Shown here: piece after piece, positions 26,001 through 38,000 of the stretch
How the letters are laid out: the number at the start of each line of letters is the position of its first letter
Numbering within the stretch: position 1 is the stretch's first letter
Assembly (NCBI RefSeq): GCF_963678635.1
Contig: NC_087063.1
Coordinates: forward strand, 5,358,817 to 5,422,816
DNA from: Symsagittifera roscoffensis
Taxonomy: Eukaryota; Xenacoelomorpha; Acoela; Convolutidae
Length of the DNA: 64,000 bases
Direction: 5' to 3'
Position numbers and translations under genes: made by a program
The notes under the pieces: generated by a model
Told to the model about the DNA's origin: nothing
What the model saw: only the letters and a program-made list of their open reading frames with translations
Database searches by the model: none

Positions 26001-29000
26001 GTCGATTAAGTTGATTGATTGTCGAATTCGGAAAAAGTCCAAATATGTTGCCTATTTGATAATATGCACTAATTTAGCAAAGGTGTGATTGCGGAGAAAA
26101 AACTTGAAATCCAAGGACATTAAAAAATCATCAAAACACAAAACTCCGCAAATGATTGGCTAATGACTGGAAATTATGGCATCTTTTCCTAACTTTTTAA
26201 AAGCGATCAAAAAACAGGCTTGTTGAAATATACAAATTTAATTTGCCTGAAGCATTCATACGGCGATTTGCGTTGAAAAAGTTTTCAAATCTGTTAACTT
26301 GTTCACATTGATATATTTCATAACTTCAACTTCCCTAAAACATTTATTCTTGTTGAACAAAAAAACTTTTCACTGGGTTAGATTGCAGCATCTTTATAAT
26401 TATGCCAGTATTTTAAATTTAATTTGATTTTTCAATGATTAAAAAATGAGTTTAGTTTTCTTTCTTTTTTCTGCAGACGGTGGTGATCCAGTCTTACTTC
26501 CGCCGGTGGGCCTCGAGGAACCTGGTGGAGGGGTTGAGAGAGGACAGGGACACCAGACTAGAGTGGGAGAGGGAGGAGGAGTTAAGGAAGCAGAAGGAGA
26601 AAGAGGACAGGATTAAGAAAGAGTTCGACAGACGCATGAACCCCAAGTCGAAAGAAGACTTCGATCTACTTTTCCACGCACTAGAGAGTGAGTTGCTTCC
26701 CAAAATACTTTAACCCCCCCCCCCCCTTCCCTAGTAAATGGGCACTATCCCATTATAGTCCATAGCAATAGTATTTTTGTATTAAGAGGGGGGCTATATT
26801 TTGATGCGGAATGGTTACATTGAGAGAGCTATAATGGTAAAAAGTGTTGTGATAGTTGGGTTCCTAAAACTTAAATTGATCCCTAAAAGAAATTTTATTG
26901 GCGAAGCGTGCAAATATTTGGGAGCAGTTTTTGAAACTGTTTTCTTGCGCTTTTGAGCTCCTCGTGAAAAAAATTTTCTCAACAGGTTATAATTGTAGCA
27001 ATAGGTTTCGGGGCAGCGGGTCTAGAATTTTTTCGATAGAGCAGATTTCAAAAATTGTTCTAATATTTCGCAGACTTTTTTTGAAGGTTGATCCAATTGA
27101 TTTTCCGAGCTCTCTGAAAACACATTGAAAATTTTATTTTCCCAAGTTTCTTAAACAAAAAACAGACAGGGCCTTCGCGTCCTCCCCATAAACACCACCC
27201 CCATCACCATATAAACACACCCCTGGTTAAGTTTAATCATGTCAGTTGATCATAATTTCAGAATGGCGTATCGAGGAGACAAATGAGATCGAGGCCAATC
27301 TGACAGGTGCCCAGAAGAAGGCTGCTCTGAGTATGTTGCTGGAACAGGAAACACAGCTGATAGCAGCCATCAACCGACACAAAAACGACTCCGACAAAGT
27401 CAACAAGGAGAAATCTATCATGACATTCCTAGAAAAGGTCAACATTTCTTACAACATGTTTCTTAACCCTCCCTCCCCCCTCCCCCCCCCCCATCCAAAT
27501 ACCTTCCCTCTCTTTCTCAAGACATACACTTATACACAAATTTGAATTTGATTTTGATAACGGGCTTTTTTGTAGCCATAAAATAGTGAAATACGTTTTA
27601 GGTCATAAAGCTTTGAGCTATAATAAAATATAAAATTTGTATTTATAATTTAAATATATTTGCATAAATTGCGTAATAAGTTTGCAAATTTGCTTAAATT
27701 TTAATAAACTCAATTTGCAATGCACGGCATACGAAAGTTTTGCTGATGATATAAAATCAAAATTATCTATCTTGAAGTTTTCAGCTGGCCAATTTTTCGA
27801 GCTCCGTTTGGAATTGTAGTTACTTTTTTGTCTAAATTAAGCTAACCTTTGACAATTGAATTATTCCAACTTGATGCCGTAAACTTAATCAAAAAGCAAC
27901 GAAATAGTTGCATTTGTGAAGGGTGGCGGGTTGTTTCTGTCCCTTGCCAAATCCGCCCATATCATTAAATGGCAAATAGAATTGGACTGACGCTCTGCTT
28001 TTTGATACTGTTTGTTCACGCAGACTGATCAAATTATTTAGCTATAATTTTTTTTACCAATCAACTGAATTAACTTGATCAACCATATTCATTCATTTGA
28101 GTGTGCTTCTGGGGGCGTCGTCTGGTCCGTGTCAAATGACTGACTTTCAATTTTCGATTTTTATAAACTTTCATCACAAAACAAGTTCATTAATCAACGC
28201 ATTCATATTCTTATATATTTCTATGCAGCAATGAAAAAAAGTAAGACCGCTCGTTTCAGGGCAAAGCACTGATGTTTCGGCTGTCGTTTAAGGTCTATGA
28301 AGAAGTGTTCACATAAAAAAAATCGTGAAAAAATAATTCGAAAAAAAAAGAAAAAAAAAACTTTTGAGTTTTTTTAATCATCGCCCCACACGCCATATAA
28401 GTTACAAAAAGATAGATACTGCTCCTAGTAGCGTAAAAACTATTAAAGATAACTAGCCTGTTTTAACCAAATTGGAAAAATTTTATGAGGGATTGAATCT
28501 CCTTTTACGCGTTAATACCGCGAATTATATCGCGCGTTAATTGTCCCTAATGGGCCAAAATGGCAATTTTTAAACCCTCATAATTTTATTTTAAAATATC
28601 ACAGGTAAATTATCTTCTCAAGTTTGAGCTCAGGACGTCAATATCTTTCGGTTGATTGAAAATTATTTTGTCAAAAACTCACTGAGCACAAAAAACTCCC
28701 CGAGCACAGAAAAAAAACCACCCCGCGCACAAATATTCCGTGGCACTCAGCTTTAAACATTTTGAAAGCGCTTTAAGATTTCTGCAGAAATCTTCTCAAA
28801 TTTATTTAAAAATGAATCGGAACAAAAGCATTCCCGCACTCAGTAAAAAGAGAAAAAATTAGATTATAATAGATTTTTATTGAAAGTCTCTATAAATTAT
28901 ATTATAATTCCGTCATATCATTATAATGAATCATAATACTCTAAAAATAGCGCTAAAAATTTTTAAAAACAATTGGTAAAAGTACAATTATATTTGAAGC

Positions 29001-32000
29001 ATAATCGTTTATTTTCATTTTTTACTGAGCGCGGGTTAGTTTTTCATACATTTTTTTCTGAGATGTTTCTCCCACACACACATTGTAATGCATAAAAAAT
29101 ATTTTTAAGTCAAAATATTTGTGTTTTGGCACATCGAATATTATTTTATCTACCGTTTGGAATGACATCTAAGCTGAATGAACGGATACCTCTGAGCTAG
29201 CAGTTAACTGGTAGTATTGCGCAGATTTATTAACCCAAAATGACCAAAAAAGATCGAAGATGATTTAGTAAAACAAACTTTGAGTTCAAAGCATTGCTGC
29301 TTTCCAGTTAGTACTTAAGACTTTGGTGGAATGCTTCTTAGAAGAATCAAATTCGTCTGAAGAGCAAAAACACTTCGAGCATATGTGTTTCGTTAAGTCT
29401 ACTTAAACTTCTAAAAATGCAAAGTCTACAGACTTTTAACCATGAAGAAATTAGTAGGCTGCGAAGTAACCCGGCTCTTATAATTTTTAAGATTAATGAT
29501 CAGATTCTTGTGAAACGCTCTTGTTAACAAAAGAAATATCCTAAGATTTTATGGACAAAATGATTTTTGAAACGAGAATGCAAACTCGATAATGCAAACC
29601 AGCTCTAAAAACTAGCTCTGAAACAACTAAAAAATATATCGGGTGGTAGTTTTATGATTTTTGTCAATTCTTTTGAAACGAGAATACAAACTTAATGATA
29701 AAACTTGCATAATCTTTATCTATATCATGAGTTCTAAAATTCAAGTAAGGAGTCTTCTAAGGAGACTTCTGAAAGGATTCAATCTAGAGCCAGCTTTTCA
29801 TACTACTTCTTCAATTTCTCGAAAACTGGATTCACAGTAAATTTTTATGAGTAGGAAAATTTTTTTTTGGTCATTAAAGTCCAACAAAATAATTAAGATA
29901 TAGTTGCTTTTTAACCCTGTTTTGAAACCATTTTGTCTCTGAAGCTAGACCTATTTTAAAACAAGAGTGCTCTTATCAGGGCAAAACCCTAAAAGCTCTG
30001 ACTGCTGTTAAATTCGCCAGATAGTTTTTGGTGTTTGAACATTGACAATTTACATTTTTTAGGCTGATTAAATCAAGTTTCAATTTTTGACATTTGAATT
30101 GTGTAACTAAATAATAAGACCAATAAGCTTGCCTCTATTCACTTGGGAACAATTATAAGTGTAAAATTTGACCAAACACAGTGACGGAGCGTAGAAAAAG
30201 TCCCTATTGACGACTGGCTGACGTCAGTTACCTCAATCCTACTCGTTTTTGACTGTCTTGACCTAGCCGGTTCCTTTTCTGGTCTGTTTAAGGACTAACT
30301 TTATGTTACCATTTTTAGGCCATCAGCCCAACGACTTTTGATTAGATTTCCTTGTAACGAACAAGAATATAACCCCACATAGCTTGGTCTCGGGTCTTCA
30401 GACAACGTGATTACTATTAAAAACCTGGCTAGAAAACCACAATTAGATTTACTTAGTGACAGTTATACACTAATTCTATTTGAGATGGTTTGACTTTTTA
30501 CTCGACTGTAACTGCTCTTGCTTTCAAATACTAAAATAAAATTGTATGGAAATCAATACGTTCAGGATATTATAGCAGCTAAAATATCGTTAAAGTTTTT
30601 TGAGTCTCTGGGCATCAAGCCTCTGATTCCGTACTCTCCCGGCAATAACTCTCTGATTTTGTTGCACTGGACGGTTCGTTGAAATCCCGAATGTCGCACT
30701 TGGCCTTCGGTTCCCACAATTTTTTTTCTCATAAGCACCTTATCGTGTCTTGAATGGCACGAAAAGTACGGCTAATTTGCCACGCATCAACAATTTGGGC
30801 ATTGAAACTTTTAATGTATTTTCGAGCAGCACAGCCATTCGCTGTTGTACCTAGTGCTAGCATACTCTCTTGGCAAACCAAAGATTTTCGAATCAAACCC
30901 ATTCGCAATATTTGTGAAATCGGTCAATAAAAGGTAACCCCAGGCATATGTAATGCTCATTTTTTGAAAGTTGGAACAATAAAAAGTTGATATAGATTAT
31001 CCCACCCGAAAACTCCAAACCTGGAAAATTTTACCTATTTTCTAGTCCAAACTGATATAATTCAAACTTCCTGTGCCCATTTCATCAAATTTCCCCTGCT
31101 CAGGGAATTTTCTGTGCAAGGTCTGAAATTCTTTGTTTCTTAGCTAAGTTGATTCTCAGATCTGTAACTCTTTTTTTAAATCATGATAAAAAATATAGTC
31201 TTTTAGATCTGAAATAATCTTGAAAAACAAAATTTCAGACCTGAAATTAGATCTGAGAAACTTTTTGTTAAATTATAATCTATGCACTTCGAGCAAAAAA
31301 CTGATTTTTTTTTATTTTTCTGCAATACACAATTATATTTAGATTAAGCAGTGGTAGAAAAAAACTTCCGAATAGTTTCACAAAGAGCTTTTTTTGAACT
31401 GAACTTCTTGTTCAACTGTGATAAAAAAAATCAATTTTATATTTTCACGCGCTTATTTTGCGTTTGGAATGTATATTTCATGCTTGAGGAAAAAATTGGC
31501 AGTTTTCCATTGGAGGCATTGTTGAGTAAGTGCTAGTGGCTAGCAGAAGCTATCAGCTAAAAAGTATCAAGAATAGCAAAAATTGTGTCGGAACCATTGA
31601 TTTTTCAGATCTGAAATAAACAAGAGAAAGAAATTTTCAGATCTGAGACTAGGTCTGAAACAGCCCATTCCTAAAGTATCCAAGATTTATTTTAAAATTT
31701 CACCACACATTTCAGACATGAAATTTGGATCTGAAAAAGATTATTTCCGATTGGAATCAGACTATTTACTACGTACGGGTTATAATGCAACAGTTTGTAA
31801 ATTAAAGCATATTCCAAAAATAAAAATGAAACTCAGCTTAAGTTTATACTAAAACCGTTGAGCTAAATGCTGAGCAAATTATTCTAAAATGGATCTCTTG
31901 AGCAGTTTAGCAACATTTTCCATAAAAGTATTTTTTCCATAAAAATGTGCAAAAGGTTTAAAATTTGACTTAATCTACAATTTTTGTTATTCGAAGAAGG

Positions 32001-35000
32001 TTTTTGACTTTGTCGCCTAAAAACATACAAAAATGGATGTTTTTGAGAAAAAAAAACAACCATTAGTTTGTCCTGCTCCTTGTGAATTTAATGCAATTCT
32101 GTTTGAGTTTTAATGCCATTTTACAATCCCAGTTGTCAGAATTACTTCAAAAGCATTAGAAAACGTCCAAAAGCTTAGTTATAATTTTATAATTGTAGTT
32201 ATTGTTTGAAATGCTGAAGGGTGTCCTTGATCAAGATGAAAGATAAGAGAATGTTTAGCATTTATGAGACAGAAAAGGACGTAAGGAAAACCAAAAACTG
32301 TCGTAAACTAAAAAAAATGAAATAGTTGATGCGTTCAAACTTACCTAAATTGCCATTAATTTGGCATTAACTATGCCATGGCTTATTGCAAGACATGGTC
32401 TCAAATATTTGGCTCGTCACATAAAATTTTGTCAAAGAAACTTAAACCACCTTAACTTAAGAATTTATTTGAGAGTAATCAAAATTTTGCCGAAAACCTT
32501 TTTTGTTGTTGTAATTTTGACGACAAAAAGTGTTAAGGTTGAATAATTTTTCTATTTTTGATTTTCAATTTAGAGATATTATTCAATTATGATTGTTTTT
32601 GATTGTGTTTTTCTATATTTTTTGATCACATGACCATCACGAATCAATTTAATTGTGTTTTGTCAGCCAAGCATAAATCAATTTTCATAAATTTAAAGAA
32701 AGTAAGCAAAAAATGAAAAATTTTTGCGCATTCGTTTTTCGCGCATGAGAACAGACTATGTTTGTATGCTTTGATCACGTGACGATCTCGAATAATTTTT
32801 ATTCACAGGCGTCTTTATGTTCCTGTCTGTTTTGATCATATGACCATCACGTGTAGTTTTTTTGTTCAGGCGTCGGCGCCAAAAAAGTGGAGGGGTGCAG
32901 ATGGTAAGATGACGGAGATGGACACGCCCTACACTTTGCGTGCACTGCAGCTGAAGGACATCTACAACAGCATCAACATGAAGTATCTCACTCAGGACGA
33001 GAGACTGGACATTCTACTCACTCTCAAACACACGGTTAAGGTGCGCCAAAATAGTTATTTTAGTATTTTTAAGGCAGTATTTTTTCATCATTTTTAAATT
33101 ATTTTTATAGGATAACATGATATTTTATTATGATTATCTTTTCAAAACAAACAAACGGTTAAGATGCGCCCAAATAACTATTTTAGTTTTTTAATGCAGT
33201 ATTTTTTCATCATTATGATTATCTTTTTAGGATAATATGATACTTTATTATGATTTTGATATGAATTTGAAAACCAATCCGATCGGCAATATTCAAATTA
33301 TAACCAAAAAGGATAAGATTTCTGCAAAATTGAACTTGATTTTGAAAATATTCCTACTAATATTAATGTATTTGGCTGATTTTATAGGAATTATGGAATG
33401 AAAACTGGTTGTGACCAAAACTTTGATTGATCTAATCTAAGTTTTTTTCAAATGGCAATCTATTTAAAGTAAAACTTTACTAATTTTTTGAACCATCTAA
33501 CATTTGTCAATTTTTTCTTGAACTGTCGACTTACAATCCAATGTGTGAAGGGTTTGCCAGCCCCTAGACCCAAGCTAGCGTCCCATCGAAGGAGCGATTG
33601 TTCCCGGATTAAAATGCTAAAGACAGCATTTTTCAAATGCACTTCAAGACAATGCATTTTTGTACGTCTCCGGGAGGCTGCAAGTAGACGTCTTTTCTCA
33701 AAAAAATGTTAAACAACATTTTAATTTTAAGTTATAAACAAATAACTAATGAACAAATGTTTAGTTTAAGTTCGCCATAGCGCGAAAGAAATGCAATTCA
33801 GTTTTCTCTTTGTAAACCTGCTTAATATTCTGCATTTTTCTGTGTAGGACTCGATACTTTTTCTTTTTTTTGTATATTGGTGCTCGATTGAAGCGTTAAA
33901 GAAATTAAGTTTTTGAGGGGAAGCGTCTTTTCGAAAGCTTGTGATTACTTTCCAAACTCTAGAGTGTGAACCTTAAAATATGACTTTATGCCATAACACC
34001 AACCCTCCACAGCATTTTTTGTACTTGCCAAACAAACCGGATGTTGCCGCATCTCTTTCGTTCCATAGTGAAGAAAGGATAAGACTCCTTGGTTCGGGAC
34101 TGGACTTTTTATGTAATTAGATCCAAATACAGGCAGATTTCGTCAATTTTTGCCGCAATTTTTTCCGATTCTTTTATGGTGCGTTCGCATGCTACTTGAT
34201 TTGCTCGACTATTTTTTTGTACGAATTAACTATTTCATCTTTTTTTTGAAAGCCAGTGAGGGTAACATTTTAAGTGCTGAGGCAAGCTCGTGGTTTATGT
34301 CTTACTCCTTTTTAAATCCGAGTTCCGCAATTTTTCTCATTTAGTTCCGCAAGATGAAAACATCCAGATAGCTTGGACTCTGGGAAGCTTTTTTCGAAAC
34401 GCTCGAAGAGCGGCCTGCATGAGAACCAACAAAATTTTTTCAGGTTTACTGTCAGGGGTTAAGTTTTTAGGGCTTCTAAGAAACGATGGTATGTTTTTTC
34501 CGTTTTTTTGGTAAGAAGGCATATATGCAAGCAGGGTGTGTTCCTGAAAGACTAACATACATAGAGTAGAGTTGATTAAACAATTTAGAGGTAATTTTGA
34601 AAGTTCTATCAGCCAACCCAAATTTTGACTTTCCGAGCGCGTGTACCTTGTCTGGGTCGCCGAATAAAATAATCTTTTCGTGATGAATTTATCCCCTGTC
34701 AAATCTATCAAAGTTCTTAAATAGTTCATGTATTTGAAATTTTTTGTTGCTGGGGAGACTGTTAAAACCTGTTATCGTTGCTTGCATGTATTGTGCAATT
34801 CGAACTAAACTTTCATTAGTTGGTGAGGCTAATTGAGTGACAAGATCAACTGTTATTGGCTGAATTGCTGTGGCGACTGCGACGGTCGGAGTCTTGCTCT
34901 CGCTCAAGTCCTTGATATTTTTCAAAACTAGACAAGCATCAGGTTTGCCGTTGATATTTCGGGATTTTGCTTAACCCTCGTTTGAACAAAATTATCACCA

Positions 35001-38000
35001 ACCGTAGTTGCTCTGAATTTATGATTCTGGTATTTTGAGCAGTTCCAGTTAGTAGTGGTTTTGTTCTTACGTTTAAGATAAAACTCGTGGCCTGATACAA
35101 CTAATATTCGTTTGTCTTCGAAGGATAAAGTAAAATGGAAGGACGCTTCAAACAGTTTAGCGCAGAGAATGTTAAAACAATTGTTCAAGTGCAAAGCAGT
35201 ATGATTTTATGTACGTTTCTTAAACTTCTTGAGTTGCTTTCAATTAGCACCATGTATTTTATCGTGAATGAGGGATTATTTCTCTTACTAACCGAAATTT
35301 AATTATTTCTGAGATGCTAGATGCATCAAGTGAATTAGGACCCGTTTTTCAGTCCTCAATTAGTACACCTGATTGGAACACTCCTGTAAATATAAAAAGG
35401 ACTTAATTTGAAAAGGGGTGTTAAATTGCTGTGGGGTTATCTTGTTACGGGGTTATAAAGTAGGGGATATAAAAACTAGGGGTTAAATAACGTGGGGTTA
35501 AAGAGGGGACAATCTTGAAATTATCTTAAGGAAGGTAAAAAACAGCCGAACGTTGCGCCATTTGAATGAAACTTGCTTGATTTTTAATTGTTAGTTAGTT
35601 TGTAACTAACTTTTATAACATTTACGTATTTTCGGGTGGTTGATACTTCGGCTGGTTTATACACCACCCTATTGTATAGTATACTATAATATACAATAGA
35701 AGTAAATAGAACTGTTAGCCGTTATTTGGCTCCTGTGAGGACGAGAAGAAAAAACATATCGAAAAATGTCTTATCATAATGTCAAAAAACTACGGTTCTG
35801 GAATTTCGTGTAGACGTGTAATTGTGCTATTAATTTTGTCTTTCTTCTATTTAGTAATTTAATTTTTTGCTATAAATCAAATCTGTCAGTTTTATCATTA
35901 TTTTGATACTGAAATTCAATCTACCTCGTTTTAAAAAAAAAAGGTGAATTCAAACAAAAAAAAACAAAAAAAGAATCTTTTTTGATTAATTTTTTTGCTG
36001 TGATTACTGTTGTTTAAAAAAATCAGACTCTAAGCACAGCAACCGAACACTCTTGCTCTACGACTCAAAGGTTCAAATCAAAAAACCTTTCTTCTGGTCA
36101 TATGATCAAAATACTTCTGATCAGTGCTGAAACATACTCATTTCTGAGCAAATCCTTCAAAACATAATGTTAAAATAAATCAGATTTTACAAGCACGAAA
36201 AAAATTTTTCGGCAAACATTAAATTTGAACAGTTGCTGAATGAAAATCAGGAAACCAAATAGTCGTCCAAAAAAATTAAAAAACGGCTGCATTTTTCTGA
36301 AAATCCGTATCATCCATCGTGAAAAACCTAGACCCTACTAATTGTTGAATACTAATAAACAAACATGCCAGACAAATAAGGCCTTTATTTCAGAAAGAAA
36401 TTTACACCGCAATCGAAACCCGCCTTTTTCCTTGATTTCACGTGATTACAACCCATTAATTATAAAAAAAATATTAGCTCTTAGATCAAATTTCACTTTT
36501 CACATCTATCTTGCTAACTAATGTGTACATAAATTAAGGAAAATATTTCATTTCATGCTTGCTAATTAGTGAAACGAGATAAACTTGTGTACATTAACAT
36601 CATACCTAAGTATTAAATAATTAGAATAAAATTAGAACAGTTTTTAATTTCATATGTCCTTTGCCTCAGTGAACTTGAAATAAAACTCGAACTTTTTTCT
36701 ACAATTTTTTCATGCTTCAATCTTTTCTACAATTTTTTTTTTCAAGGATATTCATTCAATTTTTTCAAGGATATTGATCTTGGATGATTACCCTGCAACA
36801 AATCTTGCAGGAAAAAAGATGTTCTGGCTTTTCTCTTGCCAGATTCTTGCAAGATTTTTATTCAATTTGCGAGACTTAATTTGTGACATTTTAAAATAGC
36901 ATAAGCTAATGTCTATTATTTTTCTTCGAAAAAGCTCTGTTAAGCTCGATTTTTTTCTTTTTCACAACACATAAAAGCACTTATAGGACAATGAGAATAT
37001 AAACAAAAGTTTCTAAAATTGCAGATATGAGTAACTTGAAAAGATTGCGTCGATTCCAGGAACACGACTGCAAGTTATCCCAAGAAATAGTCGAACTGAT
37101 CGACCGGGAGGCAGACCTGCTGATGCGAGGTGTGAAGGAGGACAACTTGGAGGGACTCCGCAAGCGAATCTCGACTCTCTTTCTCCAGTACTGCAAGACC
37201 CCCGCATTCAACCCAGAAGCGGCCAGACTTATAAAGGTAATTGCTGTGCTCCTGACCTTCTTTCACCAACAACCCCCATCCCACCTCCCCCTTCCCCCTC
37301 CCCCCATTCAGTTCTCCCAGTTGTAGAAAATATCAATACTTAGGTGCAAAAATCTTTCCAGAAAGTTGTTCATTTGTCTAAAATTGGCCTCTGATTATAA
37401 ATGAACTTCCTAGCAAAGAATAAGGTGTTAAAAATTCTTACTCAGATCAAAATGTGGCATTGATTTTTTTTTAGTTGAATGATGTGACTACTTCCTAGTC
37501 CTGATCCACGGTCAAGATAAGACCTCTTTAGGCTCTTCCCCTTTGTAGCCCCCGCCCCCCTTCCCAAGAAGCCCTCAACCCAAGAACCTCCCCAACCTAT
37601 AGTTATAAGATAATTATAACCCCACCACCGCCCCACATACATTTTTATATTACCGGCCAAAGCTATAAATTTTTGAGGGATACAAAGAGAAAAGTCTCCA
37701 TTTATTTTAATTCCTTGGTGTTTCTGCAGGTTCCGCAGGACCCCTCCACCCTGAGGAAGGGGGTGTATCACTGCCCCAGTTGCGGCCTCTACCTGCCCAG
37801 CACCGAATTCCCCCTCTCCTCCAACAGTGCATCCCCAGGTAAGTCTTCATTACGAGGCCAAACTGTGCATTTTGTGAATAGTAAGTGGATTCCACAACAA
37901 GGACGCTCTTGTCCGATTGTTATGAAAATTTACATACAGACTAATAAGGCCACAAAAAACATATTTGGTCTTCATACTTAACCTCGTGAAACCACTCGTT

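Larger units (their letters stand above)
27438..32869 (+). other. IQUB intron 7 (5.4 kb)
   Basis: Long intron with an HP copy (28243-28744), a 5' HP fragment (29963-30010), and a cluster of AGATCT-centred palindromes (about 31110-31745). A plausible HP-type end (GAAAGTTGGAACAAT) lies near 30975-30989, so the 29963 copy may continue there with an insertion. No other gene seen. Confidence 0.55.
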
